In this document: positions 24,072 to 32,034 of the stretch, in pieces
Layout of the letters: each line of letters begins with the position of its first letter
How positions within the stretch are numbered: position 1 is the first letter of the stretch
Assembly: GCF_024498135.1 (NCBI RefSeq)
Contig: NZ_JANHOH010000001.1
Coordinates: forward strand, 1,984,001-2,048,000
DNA: 64,000 nt
Source of the DNA: Mucilaginibacter aquariorum
GTDB lineage: Bacteria > Bacteroidota > Bacteroidia > Sphingobacteriales > Sphingobacteriaceae
Direction of reading: 5' to 3'
Translations under genes and position numbers: made by a program
The notes under the pieces: model-generated
Told to the model about the DNA's origin: nothing
What the model saw: only the letters and a program-made list of their open reading frames with translations
The model's database searches: none

Positions 24072-25859
24072 ATGAAAGACCTCGCATACCTCAATAAATT
24101 CTTTTATAAATACCGCTGGCGCCTGGTTCCGGGAGTACTGTTTGTTATTATATCAAACATTTTTGGTGTGTTGCCGGCGCAGGTTATCCGCGTAGCGTTT
24201 GATCTGGTTACCGAAAACATTGGCATTTACCAGCTATTTGATGGTTTTAACAGGCAGGATGTTATTTATGACATATTTGGGTCGAGTTTATTATTATTTG
24301 GTGTTTTGGTATTGGTGCTGGCCTTATTACGGGGTCTATTCCTGTTTTTTATGCGGCAAACTATTATCCTCATGTCGCGGCATATCGAGTATGACCTGAA
24401 GAACGAAATATACGCCCATTACCAGGTTTTATCGCTTGCTTTTTACCGCCGCCATAATACCGGCGATCTGATGAACCGCGTTACCGAAGATGTAAGCCGT
24501 GTGCGCATGTATCTTGGGCCGGGCATAATGTATACCATTAACACGGTTATCCTTTTTATGCTGGTAATATATGCCATGCTCACTGTGAATGTAAGGCTGG
24601 CTATATTCTCGGTACTTCCGCTACCTATTTTAGCGGTTATTATATTTTATGTAAACACAGTAATAGAGTACCGCAGTGAGCAGATCCAGAAACGTTTATC
24701 AGGGTTATCCAGCTTTGTGCAGGAGAATTTTTCGGGCATAAGGGTTATTAAATCATATGTACGTGAAGGCTTTGTGCGCCAAAAATTTGCCGAAGAAAGC
24801 GAAGATTACAAAACGCAAAGTATGGCCATGGCAAAAGTACAGGCCCTGTTTTTCCCATCAATGTTGCTGCTGATAGGTTTAAGCAATGTTATTACCATAT
24901 ATATAGGCGGTGTTGAAGTAATGAAAGGCAATATTACTGCGGGTAACATTGCCGAGTTTATTGTGTATTTAAATATGCTTGCCTTCCCGGTAATATCGTT
25001 AGGCTGGGTAACTTCGCTGATACAACGTGCGGCCGCTTCGCAAAAACGCATTAACGAGTTTTTACATGAACAACCGGAGATAAAATCGCCAAAGGCTGCA
25101 CCGCATACGCTTGAAGGGAAAATAGAGTTCAGGAATGTATCATTTAACTATCCGGATACAGGTATTACCGCTTTAAAACAGGTTTCGTTTACGGTAAACC
25201 CCGGCGAAATGGTGGCTATAATTGGGCGCACAGGTTCGGGCAAATCAACCCTCGCTAATTTAATTATGCGGATGTATGATACCACCGGCGGCCAAATATT
25301 GATAGATGATAAACCCCTTACACAGTTAAACCTTGATAACTATCGCTCGCAGATAGGCTTTGTGCCGCAGGAGGTTTTCCTTTTCTCGGATATTATATCG
25401 CATAACATTGCTTTTAGCGCCGATAAGCTTGATATGCCGAGCGTAGAACAGGCCGCTAAAGATGCCGCGGTTTATAATAATATTATAGAATTAGAACATG
25501 GTTTTGAAACGCTTATAGGTGAGCGTGGCGTAACCCTATCCGGCGGGCAAAAGCAACGGGTAAGTATTGCGCGTGCCATAGTAAAACAACCGCAGGTACT
25601 CATTTTTGACGATTGCCTATCAGCAGTGGATACTCGTACCGAGGAAGAGATATTAAACAACCTTGGGCGTATTATGCATGACAAAACCAGCATCATTATA
25701 TCGCACCGTATATCTACCATTAAAAACGCCGATAATATTTTAGTGCTCGACAATGGCGAGATAGTTGAACAGGGTACCCACGCCCAACTAATGGATCTTA
25801 AAGGCCCCTATTTTGAGCTGTACGAAAAACAGCTGCTCGAAGAAGAAGAACAGGCTTAA
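24072..25859 (+). CDS. ABC exporter, fused permease and ATPase
   Basis: Half-transporter of the lipid/multidrug exporter type, 595 residues, expected to act as a homodimer in the inner membrane. Residues 1-320 hold six membrane helices; the ATPase follows with Walker A IIGRTGSGKST near 380, Q-loop VPQEVFLF, signature LSGGQKQR near 480, Walker B VLIFDDCLSAVD, and the H-loop histidine in IIISHRIST. In this family the residue after the Walker B aspartate is usually Glu; here it is Cys in FDDC with Asp preceding, which may slow hydrolysis. It has its own promoter and no accessory genes. The substrate cannot be told from sequence. Confidence 0.9.
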   Translation: MKDLAYLNKFFYKYRWRLVPGVLFVIISNIFGVLPAQVIRVAFDLVTENIGIYQLFDGFNRQDVIYDIFGSSLLLFGVLVLVLALLRGLFLFFMRQTIILMSRHIEYDLKNEIYAHYQVLSLAFYRRHNTGDLMNRVTEDVSRVRMYLGPGIMYTINTVILFMLVIYAMLTVNVRLAIFSVLPLPILAVIIFYVNTVIEYRSEQIQKRLSGLSSFVQENFSGIRVIKSYVREGFVRQKFAEESEDYKTQSMAMAKVQALFFPSMLLLIGLSNVITIYIGGVEVMKGNITAGNIAEFIVYLNMLAFPVISLGWVTSLIQRAAASQKRINEFLHEQPEIKSPKAAPHTLEGKIEFRNVSFNYPDTGITALKQVSFTVNPGEMVAIIGRTGSGKSTLANLIMRMYDTTGGQILIDDKPLTQLNLDNYRSQIGFVPQEVFLFSDIISHNIAFSADKLDMPSVEQAAKDAAVYNNIIELEHGFETLIGERGVTLSGGQKQRVSIARAIVKQPQVLIFDDCLSAVDTRTEEEILNNLGRIMHDKTSIIISHRISTIKNADNILVLDNGEIVEQGTHAQLMDLKGPYFELYEKQLLEEEEQA

Positions 25860-25985
25860 AGCGCAACTCTGCACCCCCATAAGGCGTAAAAGCTTCAATA
25901 AGTGCTTAATTATTGCTTAATTAAATACTTGCAATTGAATTTTTATATATATTTAAGCCACCAAAACTATTACAATAAAAAATTT

Positions 25986-26306
25986 ATGGGAGATTTTGAC
26001 AACAGAGAGCGCGAAGAGGTTTACTCAAAGAAGGTGAGGGCCGGGAAGAGAACTTATTTTTTTGATGTAAAGGCAACCAGGTCTAACGATTATTATGTTA
26101 CTATCACTGAAAGTAAAAAACGTTTAGAGGATGGGGTTTTTATCAAACACAAGATCTTTTTATATAAAGAAGATTTTGAAAAGTTCGCCGAAGGGTTAAA
26201 AGATACCGTAGATTATATAAAAGAGCATCAGGAAGTTGTTGAGAAACGTTATGAGTTCAGCGACAATACCGAAGTGGCAAAAGCAGATGAAGATTTCTCT
26301 TTCTAA
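25986..26306 (+). CDS. PUR-domain (DUF3276) nucleic-acid-binding protein
   Basis: A 106-residue protein starting MGDFDNREREEVYSKKV with the bacterial PUR repeat (RAGKRTYFFDVKATRSNDYY, TITESKKRLEDGVFIKHKIFL). Related bacterial PUR proteins, such as the Borrelia regulator BpuR, bind single-stranded DNA or RNA. The ATG at 25,986 is preferred; 28 upstream in-frame residues are not family-like. A TATATTTA element at 25,948-25,955 may serve as -7. The gene stands alone, with a terminator behind it. Confidence 0.9.
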   Translation: MGDFDNREREEVYSKKVRAGKRTYFFDVKATRSNDYYVTITESKKRLEDGVFIKHKIFLYKEDFEKFAEGLKDTVDYIKEHQEVVEKRYEFSDNTEVAKADEDFSF

Positions 26307-26338
26307 ACATTAGAACTAAACTAACCTAAATTATACTA

Positions 26339-26369
26339 AAAATACCCGCTCAAAAGGCGGGTATTTTGT
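26339..26369 (+). terminator. Terminator after the PUR gene
   Basis: AATACCCGC at 26,341-26,349 pairs with GCGGGTATT at 26,357-26,365, followed by T. The stem may serve both this gene and the convergent DUF5362 gene. Confidence 0.9.
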
Positions 26370-26390
26370 TTTATATACTTTCTGTGAAAA

Positions 26391-26885
26391 TTATCTTCCC
26401 ATCATTGATGCGGCGCCTACACCTGCAATAATTACAAAAACGAATATTAATATATAGAGGGATATCATTACAATAGTTGTAATTCCCCATAACTTAAAAA
26501 ACGATTTAATTTTACCAAAAGCAACAGTTGCTTCTGCTGTGTTATTATAAAGAATAGCTTTTTTAATGCGGTCGCCAAATTGATACAGGTACAATGACCA
26601 GAAAAAATTAAATACTGCAATAAGCACATAGAAAAAGCTAAAAAAACCGCCTGCGGCGGCAGGTATTGGCGTTGTTGTTTGCTGCATAGAAGACATCATC
26701 GTAAATATCGTGCCTACAAACATTGCCATTATTAATATAAAGCCGGTCATTACGAAACCAAAAATGCCTAAAAAATAAGCCCATTGCCCTGCTTTTTGTA
26801 AATAATACTGTGCTTCTTCGGTTAAAAATAATTTTGATTCCGGCTCTGATGCAGCCGGTTGTACTGGAGTTTCGTCGATTTCCAT
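26391..26885 (-). CDS. DUF5362-like membrane protein
   Basis: A 164-residue protein with a short acidic cytoplasmic N-terminus, the segment EEAQYYLQKAGQWAYFLGI, and four hydrophobic helices (about residues 35-60, 80-105, 128-150 and nearby). The LYQFGDRIKKAILYNN loop between helices matches DUF5362 proteins of Bacteroidota. Function is unknown. It is convergent with the PUR gene and lies 65 bases downstream of mgtE on the same strand. Confidence 0.75.
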   Translation of the reverse strand: MEIDETPVQPAASEPESKLFLTEEAQYYLQKAGQWAYFLGIFGFVMTGFILIMAMFVGTIFTMMSSMQQTTTPIPAAAGGFFSFFYVLIAVFNFFWSLYLYQFGDRIKKAILYNNTAEATVAFGKIKSFFKLWGITTIVMISLYILIFVFVIIAGVGAASMMGR

Positions 26886-26950
26886 TGTGTTGATTAAGGT
26901 TTTAAATTCTTTTAAAGATATAAATATTATTAAAACCTAATCAACAAAAT

Positions 26951-28321
26951 TTACAGCAATATGCCTTTCATAAACATTACCGCTACGCTAAAATAGATGA
27001 TTAGCCCGGTAACATCAACAAGGGTTGCTACAAACGGGGCCGAAGAAGTGGCAGGGTCGGCACCCAATTTTTTTAATACTAATGGCAGCATCGAACCCGC
27101 CAATGACCCCCATAACACTACTCCTATCAGCGAAAAACCTATTGTTGCGCCAACCAGCATCCAATGTGGCCCATACAGGGAACTGAACATACTAAAGGCG
27201 GCTATCCTTAAAAAACCAATAATCCCCAATGTTATTCCCAGCATTAAACCAGAGATGATCTCGCGGCGCATTACACGCCACCAATCGGCAATGGTAACCT
27301 CGCCTAATGCCATTGCCTGTATAATAAGGGTTGAAGCCTGTGACCCGCTGTTACCCCCGCTTGATATGATTAACGGGATAAATAGCGCCAGCACCACAGC
27401 CTTTTCTATGGCGTGCTCAAAAAAGCCCATTGCTGTGGCTGTAAGCATTTCGCCCAAAAACAAAATAACCAGCCAGCCTACGCGTTTTTTTACCAGGCGG
27501 AACAGGTTAATATCTAAATAAGGTTCGTCCAAAGCTTCGGTACCACCAATTTTCTGGATGTCCTCGGTATACTCTTCATTTGCAATCCAAAGAATATCAT
27601 CTACTGTAACAATACCTAACAAAATATTCTCATCGTCGGTAACCGGCAAAGCTGTACGGTTATTCATCCTGAAAACGTTAATGGCGTCCTCTTGCGGGTC
27701 GTTAGCACTCAGGGATATAAGCCGTCCGTCCATCAGGGAACTGATCTTGGTTTCGGGCTCTACCAGCAAGATCTCGCGGATCCGGATATCATCCAGCAGA
27801 ATCCCGTTCTCGCCAATTACATATATAACATCAATGGTTTCGGAGTTTTTACCGTAACGGCGTATGTGCGAAAGCACCCGGTTCACATCCCAGCTTTTTT
27901 TAACGGCAATATAATCGGGCGTCATTAAACGGCCTACGCTATCCTCTTTGTAACCTAATAAAGAAAGCGCCTCTTTACGATCAGCCGGAGAAAGGTGCAG
28001 TATTAATTTTGTAACTGCATCGCCATGCAATTCGCTAAAAAATGCGGTACGGTCATCGGGCGGCAGCTCATTTATGATCTCGCTTACTTTTTGCCCCGAA
28101 AGTTTTTTGATGATACGCTCCTGGGTAGGAAAGTCCAAAATACGGAATACATTTACCGCACGGTTAATAGACAACGTTTCGATGAACTTAGGGCCATGCT
28201 CGGGCAGCTCGTCTATAAGCCCCTCTACATCAGAGATATTCAGGTTGTTCAAATATTCCTGCAGCTGCGTAGTGTCCTCCTGCTCCAGTAATAATTCTAT
28301 TTGCTCAACCATCTCTTCCAT
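26951..28321 (-). CDS. mgtE: Magnesium transporter MgtE
   Basis: Mg2+-gated channel of the inner membrane. The 456 residues show the N-terminal MgtE_N superhelix (repeats such as LIDELPEHGPKFIETL and IINELPPDDRTAFFSEL), a CBS pair (about 135-255, with ILLGIVTVDDILWIANEE), then five membrane helices with LIISSGGNSGSQASTLIIQA forming the pore. The cytoplasmic parts sense internal Mg and close the pore. Length is normal. A long opposite-strand frame covers the membrane part but is not coding. Confidence 0.95.
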   Translation of the reverse strand: MEEMVEQIELLLEQEDTTQLQEYLNNLNISDVEGLIDELPEHGPKFIETLSINRAVNVFRILDFPTQERIIKKLSGQKVSEIINELPPDDRTAFFSELHGDAVTKLILHLSPADRKEALSLLGYKEDSVGRLMTPDYIAVKKSWDVNRVLSHIRRYGKNSETIDVIYVIGENGILLDDIRIREILLVEPETKISSLMDGRLISLSANDPQEDAINVFRMNNRTALPVTDDENILLGIVTVDDILWIANEEYTEDIQKIGGTEALDEPYLDINLFRLVKKRVGWLVILFLGEMLTATAMGFFEHAIEKAVVLALFIPLIISSGGNSGSQASTLIIQAMALGEVTIADWWRVMRREIISGLMLGITLGIIGFLRIAAFSMFSSLYGPHWMLVGATIGFSLIGVVLWGSLAGSMLPLVLKKLGADPATSSAPFVATLVDVTGLIIYFSVAVMFMKGILL

Positions 28322-28418
28322 AAGCCCCGTTTTTACATGTTTTTAACCTATTTTATTGCTTGTGATAACGCTCGCAAAAGTCGTTTATTTTTTCAAATTA
28401 CAAGGCAGTTTTTTCTGT

Positions 28419-28426
28419 TATCTTTG
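28419..28426 (+). promoter_or_regulatory. Candidate -7 element for ychF
   Basis: TATCTTTG matches TAnnTTTG. Transcription from here would place the hairpin at 28,445-28,494 inside the ychF leader. Confidence 0.45.
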
Positions 28427-28444
28427 CGGCTTAAATGAGCCAGG

Positions 28445-28494
28445 AATCAAGAGTCAGGAGACAAGACTCCTTTCTTGCTTCCTGACTCTTGATT
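28445..28494. repeat. Word-type palindrome in the ychF leader
   Basis: Arms 28,445-28,466 and 28,473-28,494 are inverted copies, 20 of 22 positions matching, with a six-base loop. They are built from AATCAAGAGTCAGGA-type words. It ends 23 bases before the ychF ATG, and a related hairpin with shared words follows the same gene at 29,643-29,692. Confidence 0.8.
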
Positions 28495-28517
28495 CTTGAT
28501 TCAAAAAAAATAAAATA

Positions 28518-29621
28518 ATGGGTTTACAATGTGGTATTGTGGGTTTGCCAAATGTGGGTAAGTCAACACTTTTTAACTGTTTATCAAATGCCAAGGCACA
28601 GGCAGCAAACTTTCCGTTTTGTACTATCGAGCCAAACGTAGGTGTAATTACCGTGCCCGACGAGCGCCTTACAAAACTAACCGAGATTGTTAATCCAAAA
28701 AATGTAGTGCCGAATGTTATTGAGATAGTAGATATTGCAGGCCTTGTAAAAGGCGCCAGCAAGGGCGAGGGTTTGGGTAACCAGTTCCTGGCCAATATAC
28801 GTGCCACAAATGCTATTATACACGTTTTACGCTGCTTTGATAACGATAATGTGATACATGTTGATGGTTCGGTTGACCCTATTCGTGATAAAGAGATCAT
28901 TGATACCGAATTGCAGTTGAAAGATCTGGATTCGATAGAAAAAAAGATCCAAAAGGTAGAAAAAATGGCCAAAACCGGCGGTGACAAAGAGGCTAAAAAA
29001 ACCTACGATGTACTAACCGTTTACAAAAACCATTTGCTGCAAGGCAAAAGCGCCCGCACTGCCCCGGTTGCCGAAGAAGACAAAGAATACATTGAAGATA
29101 TTTGGTTACTTACCGCTAAACCGGTAATGTACGTTTGTAATGTTGACGAAGGCTCTGTTACCACCGGCAATGCGTATGTAGAAAGAGTTAAAGCCGTTGC
29201 TAAAGAAGAAGGCGCTGAGGTTTTGGTAATATCTGCACAGATTGAGGCTGAAATTGCTGAGCTGGAATCATTTGAAGAACGCCAGGAATTTTTAGGCGAT
29301 CTGGGTTTAACCGAATCGGGTGTGAACAAATTGATTAAAGCTGCGTACCGTTTGCTAAACCTGGCTACCTACTTTACCGCAGGTGTGCAGGAAGTACGTG
29401 CATGGACCATCACCCAGGGCTTTACAGCGCCACAAGCTGCAGGTGTGATCCATACCGATTTTGAGAAAGGATTTATCCGTGCCGAGGTTATCAAGTATGA
29501 GGATTTTGTGAAGTTTAACGGATCTGAAGCTGTGATAAAAGAAAATGGCAAAATGGCTGTTGAGGGTAAAGCATATGTGGTTGAGGATGGCGATATAATG
29601 CATTTTAGGTTTAATGTATAG
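28518..29621 (+). CDS. ychF: Redox-regulated ATPase YchF (Obg-family)
   Basis: Translation-associated P-loop ATPase that binds ribosomes. G1 motif GIVGLPNVGKSTLFN at residues 6-20, G3 DIAGLVKGASKGEGLGNQFL near 74-93, the modified G4 in which NKxD is replaced (YVCNVDEGS), which gives ATP preference, and a C-terminal TGS-type domain ending in MHFRFNV. Length is 367. Monocistronic and flanked on both sides by word-type hairpins. Confidence 0.96.
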   Translation: MGLQCGIVGLPNVGKSTLFNCLSNAKAQAANFPFCTIEPNVGVITVPDERLTKLTEIVNPKNVVPNVIEIVDIAGLVKGASKGEGLGNQFLANIRATNAIIHVLRCFDNDNVIHVDGSVDPIRDKEIIDTELQLKDLDSIEKKIQKVEKMAKTGGDKEAKKTYDVLTVYKNHLLQGKSARTAPVAEEDKEYIEDIWLLTAKPVMYVCNVDEGSVTTGNAYVERVKAVAKEEGAEVLVISAQIEAEIAELESFEERQEFLGDLGLTESGVNKLIKAAYRLLNLATYFTAGVQEVRAWTITQGFTAPQAAGVIHTDFEKGFIRAEVIKYEDFVKFNGSEAVIKENGKMAVEGKAYVVEDGDIMHFRFNV

Positions 29622-29642
29622 TTGCTTCGCAGAGGTAAGATA

Positions 29643-29692
29643 AAAGAGTCAAGAACCAAGACAGAAAAACCGATCTTGTTTCTTGACTCTTT
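29643..29692. repeat. Word-type palindrome after ychF
   Basis: Arms 29,643-29,661 and 29,674-29,692 are inverted copies with 18 of 19 positions matching (AAAGAGTCAAGA at the outer end). Position suggests it also serves as the ychF terminator. It shares the words GAGTCAAGA and TTCTTGACTC with the hairpin before ychF and with 17,474-17,508. Confidence 0.8.
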
Positions 29693-29710
29693 ATTCTTGA
29701 TTCTAAAAGA

Positions 29711-29718
29711 TATATTTG
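29711..29718 (+). promoter_or_regulatory. -7 element of the tRNA-Arg gene
   Basis: TATATTTG, a full TAnnTTTG match, eight bases before the mature tRNA 5' end. Confidence 0.5.
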
Positions 29719-29725
29719 CAAAAAA

Positions 29726-29797
29726 GTTCTCGTAGTTCAATGGATAGAATTATGGCCTCCGAAGCCGTCGATATGAGTTCGAATCTCATCGAGAACA
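29726..29797 (+). tRNA. tRNA-Arg (anticodon CCG)
   Basis: Folds as a cloverleaf by hand. Acceptor stem GTTCTCG (29,726-29,732) pairs with CGAGAAC (29,790-29,796), discriminator A at 29,797. Anticodon stem ATGGC / GCCGT encloses the loop CTCCGAA with anticodon CCG. The T arm is ATGAG-TTCGAAT-CTCAT. CCA is not encoded. It reads the arginine codon CGG. A terminator follows directly, and the next 2.2 kb are an atypical gene cassette. Confidence 0.95.
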
Positions 29798-29798
29798 C

Positions 29799-29835
29799 AA
29801 AAAGAGCGTTTGACAATTAGTCAAAGGCTCTTTTT
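29799..29835 (+). terminator. Terminator after tRNA-Arg
   Basis: AAAAAGAGC with inner TTTGAC pairs with GTCAAA and GCTCTTTTT, followed by more T. It is the tRNA-gene terminator. Confidence 0.9.
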
Positions 29836-29840
29836 CTTTT

Positions 29841-29861
29841 TGGTGTAAACCTGGTGTAAAC
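29841..29861. repeat. Tandem direct repeat TGGTGTAAAC next to the tRNA
   Basis: TGGTGTAAAC at 29,841-29,850 is followed by CTGGTGTAAAC at 29,851-29,861. Short direct repeats beside a tRNA 3' end are what integrase arm sites look like, but no integrase gene or second copy of the tRNA end is seen in the window. Confidence 0.55.
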
Positions 29862-29882
29862 AGTTTAAGTAGCTACTACTCA

Positions 29883-30386
29883 TCAATACTTCAACTCCTG
29901 TGTGTTTAGCAACTTATTACCGCGATCTTTAATATCGCTTGTAATGAGTGATTCCCATTCGGCAGCATATTTAAGCGCGTTATTTAAGGTCATTTCGCTA
30001 TCAGTAAACTGCCGGTAAAATGGGATGCTATTTATCAATCTGCCATCCCCGTCCAGCAGTTCCAGGCTAACCGAACGCACATCGCTGCCATTCATTCTTT
30101 TTAACGTATAGCACCTCGAAACCTTGTCAAGGTTTATATATACAGGCCTTTCTTCATCCATGGCAAATATTAGGCCCCGGTTTTCCCAGTCCCAGCCTAC
30201 TAAATTATTATTGATCATTCTGTATCGTGACAGGTTCAACCCATAAGTCCGGGCAGCATCGTTGAGCCGGCCAATCATTGCGGCCTCTCGTTTCTTCTTT
30301 AATCGCCTGCCAATTACTATAAATGGTAACACGATCAATACGAATAAAGCGCCTGCTATCAGGCTATTTTCAATAATTTGTTCCAT
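29883..30386 (-). CDS. Unknown protein with one membrane helix
   Basis: A 167-residue protein with one N-terminal membrane segment (about 9-26, LIAGALFVLIVLPFIVIG) followed by basic residues (RRLKKKREAA), then a cytoplasmic domain of mixed alpha and beta character containing GWDWENRGLIFAMDEERPVYINLDKV and a late NALKYAAEW. No family is recognised. It is the last gene of a leftward three-gene cassette with a Rnk/GreA-like gene and a glutamate-synthase-like gene, 31 bases downstream of the former. Confidence 0.65.
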   Translation of the reverse strand: MEQIIENSLIAGALFVLIVLPFIVIGRRLKKKREAAMIGRLNDAARTYGLNLSRYRMINNNLVGWDWENRGLIFAMDEERPVYINLDKVSRCYTLKRMNGSDVRSVSLELLDGDGRLINSIPFYRQFTDSEMTLNNALKYAAEWESLITSDIKDRGNKLLNTQELKY

Positions 30387-30417
30387 AAGTTAAAAGATTA
30401 GTAGTTGAAAACTATTT

Positions 30418-30798
30418 TCAGGTATACTGTACCACATCTAATATTTCAAAAGTCATTACCCCTCCTGGCATCTGCCAGTCTACAAAAGCCCCTTTAGGAT
30501 ACCCAAGTAGGGCAATAGACAAAGGCGCCAATGCAGACATTTTATGCTGCCCGATATCCGCTTCATGAGGCTCCACAATGCTAAATGCATAGTGCTTTCC
30601 ACTAAGTACCTCCCTAAATTTGATCGCTGCACCAAAGCATACTACGTCACCAGGTAACTGATTTTTCGGTATCACATTGGCAGCTGCAAGCTCTGCGGTA
30701 AGCTTCTTTAAATTATAATCGCAAAGGTCCGCATGGGCACAATGCTTTTTTAGCAGTTCATGTTCCTTTACTGGCATAATTAATTGTTGGATCTTCAT
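30418..30798 (-). CDS. GreA/GreB C-terminal-like (Rnk-like) protein
   Basis: A 126-residue protein whose second half matches the FKBP-like domain shared by Gre factors and Rnk: LPGDVVCFGAAIKFREVLSG, then FSIVEPHEADIGQHKMSALAPLSIALLGYPKGAFVDWQMPGG in overlapping stretches. The coiled-coil arm of GreA/GreB is replaced by a short helical N-terminus, as in Rnk. Rnk-type proteins bind RNA polymerase without cleaving transcripts. It lies 21 bases downstream of the glutamate-synthase-like gene and is probably cotranscribed with it. Confidence 0.8.
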   Translation of the reverse strand: MKIQQLIMPVKEHELLKKHCAHADLCDYNLKKLTAELAAANVIPKNQLPGDVVCFGAAIKFREVLSGKHYAFSIVEPHEADIGQHKMSALAPLSIALLGYPKGAFVDWQMPGGVMTFEILDVVQYT

Positions 30799-30819
30799 AC
30801 AGGATGAATTGTTTAAAGT

Positions 30820-32034
30820 TTAGTTTAACTGTACAGCATTTATTGGGGCTTCATCACATGCAGTGGTCTGCTTAGCTGCACAAGCCGTTATCAATCTAAT
30901 AGTTGCAGCCAATGTATTTTGGTGAAAAGCGGTCACAGCAGCTACTTTACTATTTGTAGTGGATTTGATAAACCCGCGGGCGGCACCAAGAGCAACCTGA
31001 AAAGGACGAACACTATAGCATGCGTGTGCCCCATACCCTATTGCCTGCAGTATGTCTCGTTCTCTGGCCAAATCACCCGAAGCAATGATCTTAGTTGGCA
31101 ATCTATACTCAGCAATTGCAAGTCGCACAGCATCAATTGCTGTAAATAAAGCTGTAAACGCATTTTTCTCTTGCGCACTTTCCAGTGTTACAAAATCCAG
31201 GTATATAATATTGGCGGCCATTAGGCGGCAAAGCCGTGCAACTAATGCATGATCTGTCACGGCCACGCACACACCCGTAGGTTTACCTCCTGACAGGATC
31301 TTGAGTCGTTCCAGGAAAATAATGAGGCGGTTTAAAGAGATTTCCGAAACATCCGGTAAAAAGTGTACAGCTTTTATTTTGATCTCGATCATTTTGATGT
31401 AAGGCCGGTTTGCTGCCCGCCTAAACGCAGCTTCGTTGAATGAACCATCTTTATTTCTATACGAGGCATCCAAACGATCCATTCGCCATATTAAGTCACT
31501 GCCTCCTCTTAGCAATTCGGGAACAATACCCAACACACCGGTGTTAACGGCGCAATCACTCATCTTCGCGCTTCTTGACAAAGCCAGTAACGAGCCTTTA
31601 TCAAGCGCAGCGATGTTTAATGATCCGATATTTAACAGATTCATTCGGTAAGGCAGCCTGCAATTACCTGTTCCAACTTCTGTAAAAAGTTTATTGCCGG
31701 CCATTAGCATAGTTGTATCGCAGCATTGTACCAACTTGTGGCCCGCGTCAAAAGCAAACCCATTGGCATTGGTGCCGCTTGACGATACACTTGGTCGGGA
31801 CCTGCTAATAACTAATTGTAGATCAAAGTCAGATAGGAAAGAATGCTCTGCTAAAGCCTTTTGGTTACGGGAGAACCGGTCATACAGCCAAAGCTGAACC
31901 AAAGACAGTACAATGCCCGAAAGGGTACACCATAGATAATCAAAGAAGAGGCCTGCTATAACAAGGCCCGCATTTATTAAAAAAAGCAGGGAAAAACCAA
32001 TACCTGCCCATGTACGAGATGAAGCAAAATTCAT
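30820..32034 (-). CDS. Membrane-anchored glutamate-synthase-like protein lacking FMN loops (probable pseudoenzyme)
   Basis: A 404-residue protein. Residues 10-50 form two membrane helices, as in the membrane-bound FMN-binding glutamate synthase family. The rest follows that fold: DLIWRM then NKDGSFNEAAFRRAANRP and KMIEIKI (181-219), LSGGKPTGV (247-255), and TKIIASGDLARERDIL then GYGAHACYSVRPFQVALG (314-350). The stretches that hold FMN and substrate are gone or rewritten: the NTGEGG region reads NTGVLGI, the KLSQGAKPGHGG loop is replaced by IKAVHFLPDVSE, and the GGEGGTGAA loop by TLESAQEKN. It is also shorter than the enzymes. A catalytic role is unlikely. First gene of a leftward cassette. 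Confidence 0.7.
   Translation of the reverse strand: MNFASSRTWAGIGFSLLFLINAGLVIAGLFFDYLWCTLSGIVLSLVQLWLYDRFSRNQKALAEHSFLSDFDLQLVISRSRPSVSSSGTNANGFAFDAGHKLVQCCDTTMLMAGNKLFTEVGTGNCRLPYRMNLLNIGSLNIAALDKGSLLALSRSAKMSDCAVNTGVLGIVPELLRGGSDLIWRMDRLDASYRNKDGSFNEAAFRRAANRPYIKMIEIKIKAVHFLPDVSEISLNRLIIFLERLKILSGGKPTGVCVAVTDHALVARLCRLMAANIIYLDFVTLESAQEKNAFTALFTAIDAVRLAIAEYRLPTKIIASGDLARERDILQAIGYGAHACYSVRPFQVALGAARGFIKSTTNSKVAAVTAFHQNTLAATIRLITACAAKQTTACDEAPINAVQLN

Noticed and set aside
26997..27521. 174-codon frame on the plus strand opposite mgtE
   Set aside because: Lies entirely antisense to the conserved membrane part of MgtE; its product is Ser/Pro/Ile-rich as expected from a reversed hydrophobic coding strand.
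28454..28987. 177-codon frame on the minus strand opposite ychF
   Set aside because: Antisense to the G-domain of YchF and overlapping the leader hairpin; no promoter or family features.
29883..32034. Toxin-antitoxin or phage-defence cassette next to tRNA-Arg
   Set aside because: None of the three products shows nuclease, kinase, TIR, ATPase or other effector motifs; Rnk-like and glutamate-synthase-like folds explain two of them.
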